Shown here: piece after piece, positions 1 to 8,587 of the stretch | Layout of the letters: each line of letters starts with the position of its first letter | Numbering within the stretch: position 1 is the first letter of the stretch | Source: Fulverythrobacter ferritrahens | GTDB lineage: Bacteria; Pseudomonadota; Alphaproteobacteria; Sphingomonadales; Sphingomonadaceae | NCBI RefSeq assembly: GCF_020539485.1 | Contig: NZ_JACDXU010000001.1 | Coordinates: 558,001-622,000, forward strand | Reading direction: 5' to 3' | Length of the DNA stretch: 64,000 bases | The notes under the pieces: model-generated | What the model was told of the DNA's origin: nothing | What the model saw: only the letters and a program-made list of their open reading frames with translations | Database searches by the model: none | Program-made: the position numbers and the translations under genes

Positions 1-704
1 GCGGTACGGCGCTGCTCCATCCGCTCTCCGCTGGCCTGCATCCCGGCACGATCACCGCGATCTGCGGCCCGAATGGCGCGGGCAAATCGACCTTGCTGGC
101 GGCGCTGGCCGGGCTGACGGAGCCATCTACGGGGGAGGTGCTGCTGGACGGCGCGTCTCTGTCTGCCATGCCAGCGCGCCAGCGGGCCCGCGCGATCGGC
201 TATCTGCCGCAAACGGGCGAGGTGGCGTGGGATATGGTGGTGCGCAGCCTCGTCGCGCTTGGACGGTTGCCTCATGGCGATGAGGGGGCCTTGCCTGTCG
301 CGACGGCTCTGGCGGCCTGCGATCTCGAAAGATTTGCTCAGCGGCGTGTATCCACCCTGTCAGGCGGGGAGAAGGCGCGGGCATTGCTGGCCAGAGTGCT
401 GGCGGGGGAGCCGCGCTGGATATTGGCGGATGAGCCATTGGCCGCGCTGGATATTGCCCATCAGCTCGCTTTGCTCGTCACGTTGAGGCGGGCGGCGGCT
501 GGCGGGGCGGGAGTGGTGCTGGTGCTCCACGATCTGGCGCTGGCGATGAACCATGCGGACCGGGTGCTGCTGCTCGACGGCGGGAGGCTCGTGGCCGATG
601 CCTCGCCCGAGGATGCGCTGAGCGGGCGGAACATCGCCAATGTCTGGGGCGTTGCCGCGCGCTGGCTAGGCGAGCCGGGCGCGCGGGCGCTGGTAATGGG
701 GTGA
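1..704 (+). CDS. ABC transporter ATP-binding protein, FecE/BtuD/HmuV type (5' end missing)
   Basis: This is the ATPase subunit of an importer of the iron-siderophore, haem or cobalamin class; the substrate cannot be told from this subunit. The open frame runs in from the left edge, so the start is outside. In order I see Walker A (GPNGAGKST, bases 67-93), a Q-loop (YLPQ), the signature LSGGEKAR, Walker B (ILADEP) and the H-loop histidine in VLHDLA. The TTG at 93 lies inside Walker A and is not a real start. The permease and binding-protein genes are presumably to the left. The gene converges on the M3 peptidase gene, with a palindromic repeat between them. Confidence 0.9.
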   Translation, partial: GTALLHPLSAGLHPGTITAICGPNGAGKSTLLAALAGLTEPSTGEVLLDGASLSAMPARQRARAIGYLPQTGEVAWDMVVRSLVALGRLPHGDEGALPVATALAACDLERFAQRRVSTLSGGEKARALLARVLAGEPRWILADEPLAALDIAHQLALLVTLRRAAAGGAGVVLVLHDLALAMNHADRVLLLDGGRLVADASPEDALSGRNIANVWGVAARWLGEPGARALVMG

Positions 705-718
705 TCCTTGGCAAACCC

Positions 719-777
719 GTGAGCCCCTGCGAAAGCAGGGCCCCATCAAACAGGTTCCTGCTTTCGCAGGAACTCAC
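719..777. repeat. Inverted pair of dispersed repeat family B
   Basis: Two copies face each other: CCTGCGAAAGCAGG at 726-739 and its reverse complement at 757-770, extended by GTGAG at 719-723 and CTCAC at 773-777. The pair sits between convergent genes and could fold into a hairpin acting as a terminator. Related copies surround the GIY-YIG gene at 45.5 kb. Confidence 0.75.
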
Positions 778-799
778 ACCGGCTGCGACGCTTGCGGCC

Positions 800-2977
800 T
801 TACTCCCCGCTCAGCCCACGGGCTTCGAGCATGGGGGCGATCTGCGGATCGCGGCCGGCATAGTCACGATACATGTCGGCATAATCCTTCGTATGGCCCT
901 GGCCGAGGAAGGTGGCGCGCACATGTTCGCCATTGGCGCGGGTCGGGCCGCCATTCTTTACGACCCAGTCCCAGGCGTCATGGGCCAGCATCTCGGTCCA
1001 GATGTAGGAATAATATCCGGCCGAATAACCGCCTGACCAGATATGCCGGAAATAGGGCGAACGATAGCGCGGCGGGATCAGGCGGGTGTCGAGCGCGATG
1101 GTGCCCAGCGCTTCCTTCTCGAAATTGCCCGCATTCAGCTTCGCGCCGGGCGTCAGATCATGCCATTTCATGTCCAGCAGGGCGGAGGCCAGCAGTTCCC
1201 CGAAGGAGAGGCTCTGGTTGAACTTGCCTGCCGCCTCGATCTTCTGGACCAGCTCGGCCGGGATCGGCTCACCGGTCCGGTAGTGCTTGGCGTAATTGTT
1301 CAGAATTTCCGGAAGAAAGGCGAAGTTCTCATTAAACTGGCTGGGAAATTCCACGAAATCCCGCGCCGTATTGGTGCCCGACAGGCCGGGATATTTCTGG
1401 GCCGCGAAGATGCCGTGCAGCGCATGGCCGAATTCGTGGAACATGGTGGTCACATCGTCTGCCGTGGCCAGCGCAGGCTCGCCGGGGGCCGGCGGGGCGA
1501 TGTTCAGCGTGTTGTAGACCACCGGCTTTTCGTCCAGCAGGTAAGACTGCTCCACGAAATTGCCCATCCATGCGCCGCCCTGCTTGTTGGGCCGGGCGAA
1601 GGGATCGAAATAGAACAGCGCCATCTCGCTGCCGTCCTTGTCATAGACGGTATAGACGCGCATGTCCGGGTGATAGGTGGGCAGATCGGTGCGGCGCTTG
1701 AAGTTGATGCCGTAGAATTTGTTGGCGGCAAAGAACACGCCATCTTCCAGCGACTTCCACACGTCGAAATAGGGCTTCACCGTGGCATCGTCGATGTCAT
1801 AGCGGGCCTTGCGCACCTTCTCGGCGTAATAGGCCCAGTCCCACGGTTCGAGCTTGATGTTCTGCCCTTCCGATGCGGCCATGTCTTCCAGCATCCTGCC
1901 TTCGCGCACCTGGGTGGCGGCCACGGCGGGGACGAAATCCTCCATGAAGGAAATCGCCTTGGCCGGGTCTTTCACCATACCGGCATACATGGCGAAAGCG
2001 GCGTAATTGGGCTGGCTCAGCAGGGCGGCCTTCTTCGCGCGCAATTCGGCCAGCTGGGCAAGAGTGCCCGTCAGGTCATACTCGCCGCCGCCCGAAGTGC
2101 GGTTGACGCTCGCCTCGAACAGCTTCTGCCGCGTGGCGCGATTGGTGAGGCTGATCAGCTGGGGCTGCTGGGTGGTGTTGATCAGCGCCAGCGCATATTT
2201 GCCGGGATTGCCCATTTCGGTGGCCAGCTTGGCCGCCGCATCGATCTCCGCCTTGGGGAGCCCGGCCAGTTCCTCCGCACTGTCGAAGATCGGGGCCTTG
2301 GCCGCGGTCGCCTCGGTCAGCTTCTGGCTGAATTCGGTTTCCAGCCCGGCAATGGTGGTATTGATCGCCTTCAGATCTTCCTTGTGCTTGGCATCCAGCA
2401 GTGCGCCGGCATGGACGAAATCGGCATAGGTCGTTTCCAGCAGCATCGCATCCTCGCCGGTCATGCTCATCGCGGCGCGGTTGTCATACACCGCCTTTAC
2501 CCGCTGGAAGAGCTTGTCATTGAGGTAGATCGCATCCTTCAGCGCAGCGATCTTCGGGGACATGTCCTTGTCGATCGCGTCCAGCGTGTCGTTGGTATTG
2601 GCCGAGGTCATCTGACCGAAGGGCGCATAGGCGCGCATGAACATGCGGCCGGATTTCTGCATCGCCACCAGCGTGTTCTCGAAACTGGCAGGCGCGGGAT
2701 CGTTGGCGATGGCCTCTACCTCGGCGAGGTAGATCTTCATGCCCTGTTCCAGCGCGCTGCGATAATCCTCGTCGCGGATCTTCGTGAAATCTGGGGCGTG
2801 GAAGGGCAGGGTGGATTGCTGGGCGAAATAGCCGGTGGCCCTAGGAATAGCAGTCGCGGAAGCGGGAATTGCGGTCACGGAAGCAGTATCCTTGGCATTG
2901 CCTGTGCCGGGAAGACCGGCCAGCGCCGTTGCGCCGAGTATCGCGGGAGCGGCGGCGGCGAGCAGACGGAATTTCAT
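800..2977 (-). CDS. dcp: Periplasmic M3-family metallopeptidase (peptidyl-dipeptidase Dcp-like)
   Basis: Predicted zinc peptidase that removes dipeptides from the C-terminus of short peptides. The zinc site HEFGH is at about residues 514-518, and the downstream FVEFPSQ segment is typical of M3 enzymes. An N-terminal signal peptide (MKFRLLAAAAPAILG...) implies export to the periplasm. I start the gene at 2977 because AGGAG lies 9 nt upstream; the upstream in-frame ATG at 2986 directly abuts that AGGAG. The product is about 725 aa, a normal length for Dcp. It could also be an oligopeptidase A-like member, but the length and export favour Dcp. Confidence 0.88.
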   Translation of the reverse strand: MKFRLLAAAAPAILGATALAGLPGTGNAKDTASVTAIPASATAIPRATGYFAQQSTLPFHAPDFTKIRDEDYRSALEQGMKIYLAEVEAIANDPAPASFENTLVAMQKSGRMFMRAYAPFGQMTSANTNDTLDAIDKDMSPKIAALKDAIYLNDKLFQRVKAVYDNRAAMSMTGEDAMLLETTYADFVHAGALLDAKHKEDLKAINTTIAGLETEFSQKLTEATAAKAPIFDSAEELAGLPKAEIDAAAKLATEMGNPGKYALALINTTQQPQLISLTNRATRQKLFEASVNRTSGGGEYDLTGTLAQLAELRAKKAALLSQPNYAAFAMYAGMVKDPAKAISFMEDFVPAVAATQVREGRMLEDMAASEGQNIKLEPWDWAYYAEKVRKARYDIDDATVKPYFDVWKSLEDGVFFAANKFYGINFKRRTDLPTYHPDMRVYTVYDKDGSEMALFYFDPFARPNKQGGAWMGNFVEQSYLLDEKPVVYNTLNIAPPAPGEPALATADDVTTMFHEFGHALHGIFAAQKYPGLSGTNTARDFVEFPSQFNENFAFLPEILNNYAKHYRTGEPIPAELVQKIEAAGKFNQSLSFGELLASALLDMKWHDLTPGAKLNAGNFEKEALGTIALDTRLIPPRYRSPYFRHIWSGGYSAGYYSYIWTEMLAHDAWDWVVKNGGPTRANGEHVRATFLGQGHTKDYADMYRDYAGRDPQIAPMLEARGLSGE

Positions 2978-3156
2978 CGGGCTCATCTCCTGTTGCGGGC
3001 GCGAAAAGGTTACGCCCGAAATCAATCTGACCGGGCCATGCCTAGAAATCGCGCAGTGAACAAGGGGTGAGCGGTGAAAGGGGGGCGATCATGGCGTTTG
3101 CGAATGCAATGTCGGGGTGCCGTATCGTTCCCTCAATCGTCACCCGGAAACGATTT

Positions 3157-3288
3157 GGCGTATATCCCATAAAGACAGGTGTTCTTCCGTCGTCCCGGGC
3201 TTGACCCGGGACCGCTGGCAACCTTGAGCTACCCCGCCTTAAAACCCTATGGCCAGCGATCCCGGCGTTCGCCGGGATGACGAATGGG
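3157..3288 (+). repeat. Dispersed repeat element D, copy 1
   Basis: An element of about 130 bp, starting GGCGTATATCCCATAAAGAC and ending GGATGACGAATGGG, with two internal palindromes (CCCGGGCTTGACCCGGG and CCCGGCGTTCGCCGGG). A clearly related copy lies in reverse orientation at 58671-58787. No coding potential. The rest of the 2978-3356 gap holds nothing else I can recognise. Confidence 0.75.
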
Positions 3289-3356
3289 TACTCGTCTGAG
3301 TGGAATAAGTCCCAAGCAAGTTCAGGGTGATGATCTCGACAGCGATCGAGAACCGT

Positions 3357-3884
3357 TCAGCAGGGTTTGCCCTCATATTCCCGGCGGTGGGATGTGTAGG
3401 CCGTGCCGTTCCAGCGCAGCACCGGGAAGCAGAAGCCCGGCCCACCCACTTCCATGTCCGGCCAGTTGCCCACGCCCCGCGTATCGAGGAAGCGCACGAT
3501 CCCTGGCCCCTGGCTCATCAGCTTCCACTGCCCGGCAGCATTACGGCTGACCAGGGAATAGCCCGATCCGGTCATGCCGAAGCAGAAGGTGCTGCCTTCG
3601 GTAATCACCGCTTCCGGCTGGCCGTCGCCATCAAGGTCGGCCACCTGTTCGATCTGGCCGGGTATATAGGCGGCGGTGTCCGGATCGCCGCAGCCATGCC
3701 ATTCCCCGCCAGCCAGCTTGAAGCCGGCGGCGGTGAAGGCGGCGGCATCGTCTGCCGGTTCCATCGGGAAAATCTCGGGCGGGGGAGGCTCCACCGCCTG
3801 CAGCGGCGCGCACAGCCCGGCAGCCGCCAGAGCGAGCCCAGGGGCGATCCGGGAGGCGATCAGGCGCGCCGCGCGGGCAGGCAT
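3357..3884 (-). CDS. Small exported protein with an FG-GAP/EF-hand-like motif
   Basis: Hypothetical 175-aa protein. A signal peptide (residues 1 to about 30, ending near LQAVEPP) points to the periplasm. A short motif DLDGDGQPEAVI resembles the calcium-binding loop of FG-GAP/VCBS-type secreted proteins, but only one copy is present. Several cysteines (for example GCGD, FCFG, GFCFP) could form disulfides. Its ATG at 3884 overlaps the stop of the preceding gene (TGATG), so the two are probably co-translated; a GTG at 3887 is an alternative start. No specific function can be assigned. Confidence 0.7.
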   Translation of the reverse strand: MPARAARLIASRIAPGLALAAAGLCAPLQAVEPPPPEIFPMEPADDAAAFTAAGFKLAGGEWHGCGDPDTAAYIPGQIEQVADLDGDGQPEAVITEGSTFCFGMTGSGYSLVSRNAAGQWKLMSQGPGIVRFLDTRGVGNWPDMEVGGPGFCFPVLRWNGTAYTSHRREYEGKPC

Positions 3885-4327
3885 CACGGCTGGGTTGCAG
3901 GCGCGGTGCCGCAGCGGGAAACATCGCCCTTCTTGCAGGCTTCCACATCGTCACGCCACTTTGCCATGGCGGCCTGATATTCCTGCTCGCGCTTCGACTT
4001 CTCGGCCTCATAGGCGGCCTGGGCGGCGGCCTCGTCAGCGGCGATCTTGACCTTGGCTTCTTCCACGGCCTTCAGCCCGCGTTCGTATTCTGCCTGGGAA
4101 TCGGCATTGGCCTTCAACTGCCCGGCGGCAAATTGGGCCTGTTGTTCATTAGCGGCCTTGCGCTGGGCCACTTCTTCTGGAGAATTGCCCTCGGGCAGTT
4201 CGGCGCCTGCGTCCTGAGCGAACAACGGGCTGGAAAGCGCCAGCAGCGCGCCCGCAGCGCCCAGCGCCATGACGGCGGGCAGGCGGAAGGCATGGCGGCG
4301 CAGGCAAGGAATTGCGGGACGTTCCAT
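3884..4327 (-). CDS. Exported coiled-coil protein of unknown function
   Basis: A 147-aa protein. The start at 4327 is chosen because AAGGAG lies 8 nt upstream; a longer in-frame reading exists. The N-terminus carries a signal peptide ending at PLFAQDAG. The mature part is rich in Ala, Glu, Lys and Gln in heptad-like order (about residues 50-125) and should form a long coiled coil. It ends with a short Cys-containing tail. It is upstream of and overlaps the FG-GAP-like gene, so the two probably form an operon. Function not recognised. Confidence 0.7.
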   Translation of the reverse strand: MERPAIPCLRRHAFRLPAVMALGAAGALLALSSPLFAQDAGAELPEGNSPEEVAQRKAANEQQAQFAAGQLKANADSQAEYERGLKAVEEAKVKIAADEAAAQAAYEAEKSKREQEYQAAMAKWRDDVEACKKGDVSRCGTAPATQP

Positions 4328-4605
4328 CACAGACTCTCCTTCTATTATATGCAGGACCCTTTTTGACAGGCAGGACAATGCGGAGCGCGCGCGTGCTTGG
4401 CAAGGGCGTGGTGGAAGGCGGCGGGCAGTTTGCGCAGATCAACCCCCGCGAGCCGTTCCCCTGCGGCGACGAAATTCTTCCACCTCCGATCAGCTCTTCG
4501 CATGGCTACTCGACCGTTGCCCCGCGTGCAGCTATGCCGCCCCGGTCTGCGGGTAGCATGCTTCGCGGGCCGTGCTGGGGGCCTGTAATGTTTGGAGGGC
4601 GAAGC

Positions 4606-5985
4606 GTGAATTTTCGCAGGAATGGCGCGGTGTGGCTGGCCTTGCTGGCATGTGGCATGGCGTCCGCCCCCGCGTTGGCTGACGATGCCGCGCCGCAGGC
4701 CCATGGGGAAGCGCCCTCAGCTGCGCCACAGAACGCCGCTCGGCCGGTCGAGATGACCGCAGCACAATTGTTCGAATATGCCGATGCCGCGCGTGATTCC
4801 GGCGATTTCGAAACGGCTGAGGCAGCCTATCGCGCGCTCACTCAGGATCCCGATCTGGAATTGCGCACCGAAGCGCGCTTCCGTCTGGCGATGATGCTGG
4901 CGGATCGGATGGACAAGCCGCGCGAGGCTGCCGTGCTGCTGCGCCGCATTCTGGATGACAAGCCGGATGCCGCTCCGGTGCGCCTCCAGCTTGCCCGGTT
5001 GCAGGCGCAGATGGGCAATATGGGCGAGGCCCGGCGCGAATTGCGCGCAGCGGAAGCCAGCGGCCTGCCGCCGCAGGTGGAACAGCAGGTGCGCTTCTTC
5101 GCCAATGCCCTTTCCGCGCTGAAGCGTACTGGCGGCAGTTTTGAAGTGGCCGCCGCGCCCAGCACCAATATCAACAACGCCACCCATTCCGATACGCTGG
5201 GCACGATCATCGGCGATTTCACGCTGGACGACGATGCCAAGGCGCAATCGGGCATCGGTATTTCGGTGCGCGGGCAGCTCTATCATCGCGTGCCGGTGGG
5301 CCGGACGACAGACATCCTGCTGCGCGCCTCGGCTTCGGGCGATCTTTATCGCAAGAGCCGGTTTGACGATATTTCCACCTCGCTGCAGGCCGGGCCGCAA
5401 TGGCGCTGGGGGGCTGACCGGTTCTCGCTCGCAGCAGCAGGTAGCTGGCGCTGGTATGGGCTCGATCCTTACAGCACCTCTTATGGTGTGACCGGCAACT
5501 GGCAGCATCCGCTGGGCAAGCGCAGCCAGCTGCGGCTGGACGGCACGGTGCTCAAGGAGGACAATCAGCGCAACGATCTGGAAGATGGGGAACTTTATAC
5601 GCTCGCCGTGGGGCTGGACCGGGCCTTCAGCGCGCGCTTCGGCGGCGGGGTGCAAGTGAACGGCACGCGCGATGTGGCGGCCGATCCCGGCTATTCCACG
5701 GCCAGCGGGGGCATCAACACCTATCTCTATCGCGAAATGGGCCGCACTACGGCGGTGCTCAATCTGGGCTATCGCCGGCTTGAAGCGGACAAGCGCCTGT
5801 TCCTCTATCCCCAGCGGCGCAAGGACGACAATTTTTCGGCCAGCCTTTCGGGCACTTTTCGTGCCCTGACCTTCGGCACATTCGCGCCACTGCTGCGGGT
5901 TGCCTATCAGCGTAACTGGTCCACGATCGAGATTTACGATTTCGATCGTTTCTCTGCGGAAGTGGGCATCGTCGCGGCATTTTGA
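4606..5985 (+). CDS. Slam-like surface lipoprotein assembly modifier (TPR plus DUF560 beta-barrel)
   Basis: Predicted outer-membrane exporter of the Slam/type XI family, which moves lipoproteins across the outer membrane. I start at GTG 4606 because GGAGG lies 7 nt upstream; the 459-aa product then begins with a clean signal peptide (to about residue 24, ALADD). Residues about 45-180 look like TPR repeats; residues about 190-459 alternate like beta-strands and end in Phe, as outer-membrane barrels do. Two TbpB-like lipoprotein genes follow on the same strand, which is the usual layout for a Slam and its cargo. It is divergent from the coiled-coil gene. Family membership is inferred from architecture and context. 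Confidence 0.75.
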   Translation: MNFRRNGAVWLALLACGMASAPALADDAAPQAHGEAPSAAPQNAARPVEMTAAQLFEYADAARDSGDFETAEAAYRALTQDPDLELRTEARFRLAMMLADRMDKPREAAVLLRRILDDKPDAAPVRLQLARLQAQMGNMGEARRELRAAEASGLPPQVEQQVRFFANALSALKRTGGSFEVAAAPSTNINNATHSDTLGTIIGDFTLDDDAKAQSGIGISVRGQLYHRVPVGRTTDILLRASASGDLYRKSRFDDISTSLQAGPQWRWGADRFSLAAAGSWRWYGLDPYSTSYGVTGNWQHPLGKRSQLRLDGTVLKEDNQRNDLEDGELYTLAVGLDRAFSARFGGGVQVNGTRDVAADPGYSTASGGINTYLYREMGRTTAVLNLGYRRLEADKRLFLYPQRRKDDNFSASLSGTFRALTFGTFAPLLRVAYQRNWSTIEIYDFDRFSAEVGIVAAF

Positions 5986-6056
5986 GCGAGGATGGGGCGA
6001 GGAGTAAGGGAGCGACCATTCCGCTCCGTCCTGTCTGGTAACGTCGTGCCCATCTC

Positions 6057-6080
6057 ATTTGACGGGTCATATTTGACGGG
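6057..6080. promoter_or_regulatory. Tandem ATTTGACGGG direct repeat upstream of lipoprotein genes
   Basis: ATTTGACGGG occurs at 6057-6066 and again at 6071-6080, a 14-bp period, within the 270-bp gap between the Slam-like gene and the first lipoprotein. Each copy contains a TTGACG that could serve as a -35. I cannot place a convincing -10, so promoter or operator function is only suggested. Confidence 0.35.
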
Positions 6081-6255
6081 ACGATCCCTTGTATCGGCCA
6101 GTGGCGGTGCCAGGGGGGCTCGTTTCGTCCATAATTTGTGGTTAGAGGCGAGACTTCCTTTGCCCAGACCGGGCATTCTGGTGCAGGAAGCGCGCCTGAC
6201 ATAACAAGGGCTGCCGGGTGGATTCTGCAATCGCCCGGAGAATGCGGGAGTTTCT

Positions 6256-7212
6256 GTGATGACATCGAAGCGGATGATGGCCGGGGCTTCGCTCCTTACG
6301 CTGGGGCTGACGCTGGCAGCCTGCGGCGGCGGAGTGGATTCGACGCCCACTCCCACGCCAACCCCGACGGATACCGGAACCCCCACGCCGACGCCTACCG
6401 AGCCCTATCTGACCATTCAGGAGATGTTCGCCAAGCCGAGCAACAAGGTGTTCCGTACCGCCGGTGTCAGCTGGACCAAGACGGGCACGGCCGATCCCAC
6501 CGGGTTCGATTCCTATGCCTTCAGCAGCAAGCTGTTGATCGGCTACGATGAAACCAAGGACAACTACAAGGTCACGCCCACGGGCGAAACCGCCGTGGAA
6601 TTCCCCATCGGCAGCAATACGCCGGGCGGCAATGCCAGCTTCAGCAAGACCACCAGCAACATCACCGACACGCTGAAGATCGCCGTGCCGCAAGTGAACA
6701 GCGTGCCGCTGTCCTATACGCTGCTGTTCGATTTCACGCGGACCGACAGCACGACAGGCAAGACCACCTTCTATCAGTCGGTCGGCGGGTTCCTGAGCCA
6801 GACGGGCGATATGCCGCGCACTGGTTCCGCCAATTACACCATGATGGTGGATGGCAGCGCCACGCGCGACGGGGATAGCAAGACCTATCTGCTGGGCGGC
6901 CATTCGACCGGCACTTTCTCCGCCAGTTTCGCCGATGGCAAGATCAACACCACGCTGAGCCTGAAGGGCGAAGCGAGCGGCGGCGCGACGAGCGATTTCG
7001 GCACCGCCACCGGCACTGGCAACTTCGCGGTTGGGGGCCCGACCTTCACCGGCACCTTTACCGGCGCAAACAACGCGACCGGCAAGTTCTCGGGCGGCTT
7101 CTTCGGCCCGGCGGCGGCGGAAGCGGGCTATGGCTGGTATTTCCAGGGCTCCGATTTCGATGCGCATGGCGTGGCCGCAGGCACGAAGAACGTTCCGGCA
7201 CCCACTCCCTGA
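6256..7212 (+). CDS. TbpB-like surface lipoprotein, probable Slam cargo 1
   Basis: A 318-aa lipoprotein: the lipobox LAAC places the lipidated Cys at residue 23, followed by GGG and a Thr-Pro linker (about residues 30-50). The rest is Gly/Ser/Thr-rich beta structure. The C-terminal part contains GGFFGPAAAEAGY, which resembles the signature of TbpB-type eight-stranded barrels (G-F-x-G-P-x-A-x-E). It lies downstream of the Slam-like gene and upstream of a paralogue with which it shares VPLSYT, the M-P-x-T-G-S-A-x-Y pattern and GGP-x-F. Expected place: outer leaflet of the outer membrane. The ligand is unknown; no TonB receptor gene is adjacent. Confidence 0.75.
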   Translation: MMTSKRMMAGASLLTLGLTLAACGGGVDSTPTPTPTPTDTGTPTPTPTEPYLTIQEMFAKPSNKVFRTAGVSWTKTGTADPTGFDSYAFSSKLLIGYDETKDNYKVTPTGETAVEFPIGSNTPGGNASFSKTTSNITDTLKIAVPQVNSVPLSYTLLFDFTRTDSTTGKTTFYQSVGGFLSQTGDMPRTGSANYTMMVDGSATRDGDSKTYLLGGHSTGTFSASFADGKINTTLSLKGEASGGATSDFGTATGTGNFAVGGPTFTGTFTGANNATGKFSGGFFGPAAAEAGYGWYFQGSDFDAHGVAAGTKNVPAPTP

Positions 7213-7340
7213 TTCGCGATGGAAAAGCGGGTTCCACCCTGGATTTCCCCGGGGTGGAGCTTTGCGTAATGGACGAGGCCCGCTCTTTGAGGCAGGAGGC
7301 TTCCTGAAGGGCCCGTGCGGCCCGACTACGGGGGCAATTC

Positions 7341-8525
7341 ATGAAATACGTCCGTTACGCGGCGGGTGCGTCGCTGGTTTCGATCGCTCTGGTAATGGCA
7401 GGCTGCGGTGGCGGGGGCGTGAACAGCACGCCAACGCCATCGCCCACTCCGCCTTCCACGCCGTCACCGTCGCCGACCCAAACTCCGACGCCGTCGCCGA
7501 CGCCGACCCAATCTCCCACGCCTACGCCGGGCCCGACGCCTAGCCCTTCGCCTACACCCACTCCGGTGCCCACTCCCACGCCTTCACCCACTCCCACGCC
7601 TTCACCCACTCCCACTCCCACTCCCACTCCCACTCCCACTCCCACTCCTACCCCAACGCCGCTGCCCACGCCGATCAGTTCGGTGTTCCAGGGCTTGCCG
7701 GCGGATACGGCGCTCAACACCGCTTCCTTCTATGGCGGCGTCAATCTGAGCGGGTCAGTCAGCGGCGGGCGCAACAATCTGGGCTCCACCGTGCAGGTCC
7801 GCTATTCGGTAACTGGCGGCAGGGTGGAAGTCCTCAAATCGGGATCGGTGGTGGCCTCCTTCACCACGGCCGATCTCGACACGACCAATAGTGGCAATGG
7901 GCTGGCCATCTTCCAGAAGGGGCAGGTCAGCATCCCCACCACCAGTATAACCCTGCCCAAGGAAGTGCTTGAACTGCATGTGCCGCAGATCAGTGGAGTG
8001 CCACTCAGCTATACGCGCTTCGGCACTTATGCGAACCTCAATGTCAGCCTTTTCAAGCAGGAGATAAATCCCCTCGCGGCATTCGTGTTCGGCCAGCAGA
8101 CGGCGACTAACATGCCGACCACCGGCAGCGCGACTTACAATTCCGATGTCTATGGCGCGGTCTTCGTGCCCAATGGTACGGAGCCGTCGCTCTTTGCCGT
8201 GGGAGACGGAAATGGATCGGCCACGTTCAGCGCCAATTTCGGCAGCGGAACCGTCTCCACGCTGATCAATCTGGCAGGCGTGGATGCGCTGGGAAGCGCG
8301 GGTTACGCCAGCTTCGGATCGGTCAGCGGCAATGGCACGATTGCGTCAGGCGGCCCGGCCTTCAGCGGCACGCTTTCCGGATCGGGTTCGGGCGGGTTCA
8401 CAGGCGCCTTCTTCGGGCCGAGCGCTGTCGAGATGGGTTATGTGTTCAACGTCCAGGGGACGTATAACAGCACCGATTTCGTGGCTTACGGCAATGTCTT
8501 CGGCACCAAGGCGCCGCCGCCCTGA
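7341..8525 (+). CDS. TbpB-like surface lipoprotein with long Pro-Thr linker, probable Slam cargo 2
   Basis: A 394-aa paralogue of the preceding lipoprotein. The lipobox VMAGC gives a lipidated Cys at residue 22, followed by GGGG. Residues about 29-112 are an almost pure Pro-Thr/Pro-Ser linker, far longer than in cargo 1. The globular part shares [15 protein letters not shown] and GGPAFSGTL with its neighbour and ends with [13 protein letters not shown], the TbpB-barrel-like motif. The 128-bp gap to cargo 1 and the shared strand suggest co-expression. The linker would hold the domain away from the membrane. Ligand unknown. Confidence 0.75.
   Translation: MKYVRYAAGASLVSIALVMAGCGGGGVNSTPTPSPTPPSTPSPSPTQTPTPSPTPTQSPTPTPGPTPSPSPTPTPVPTPTPSPTPTPSPTPTPTPTPTPTPTPTPTPLPTPISSVFQGLPADTALNTASFYGGVNLSGSVSGGRNNLGSTVQVRYSVTGGRVEVLKSGSVVASFTTADLDTTNSGNGLAIFQKGQVSIPTTSITLPKEVLELHVPQISGVPLSYTRFGTYANLNVSLFKQEINPLAAFVFGQQTATNMPTTGSATYNSDVYGAVFVPNGTEPSLFAVGDGNGSATFSANFGSGTVSTLINLAGVDALGSAGYASFGSVSGNGTIASGGPAFSGTLSGSGSGGFTGAFFGPSAVEMGYVFNVQGTYNSTDFVAYGNVFGTKAPPP
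7426..7672 (+). repeat. Coding microsatellite specifying the Pro-Thr/Pro-Ser linker
   Basis: Degenerate repeats of CC(C/G)-AC(T/G/C) and related codons. The stretch at about 7603-7647 is a near-perfect CCCACT hexanucleotide tract. The unit is six bases, so gain or loss of units changes the linker by two residues and keeps the frame. Confidence 0.85.
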
Positions 8526-8547
8526 AGCGCGTTAAAACCGGATAGTG

Positions 8548-8579
8548 ATGGCGGGAAAGGGAAGGCCCTTTCCCGCCAT
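8548..8579. terminator. Hairpin between convergent genes
   Basis: A perfect 14-bp inverted repeat (ATGGCGGGAAAGGG at 8548-8561 and its complement at 8566-8579) with a four-base loop. It lies between the convergent lipoprotein and HdeD-like genes. It is followed on the plus strand by a moderately T-rich stretch and may work in both directions. Confidence 0.75.
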
Positions 8580-8587
8580 TCGCGTTT

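Noticed and set aside
1043-3070. Long plus-strand open frame (675 codons) opposite the M3 peptidase gene
   Set aside because: It is the antisense shadow of a well-supported gene in GC-rich DNA, with Arg/Gly/His-rich composition and no domain. The same applies to long frames opposite uvrA, argG and the MATE/cfa genes.
4312-4605. N-terminal extension of the Slam-like protein from ATG 4312
   Set aside because: The extension has no protein-like character and would bury the signal peptide; GTG 4606 has a proper ribosome binding site.
7426-7672. Regular repeats that look array-like
   Set aside because: They are codons for a Pro-Thr/Pro-Ser linker inside an intact frame, without spacers; not a CRISPR array.
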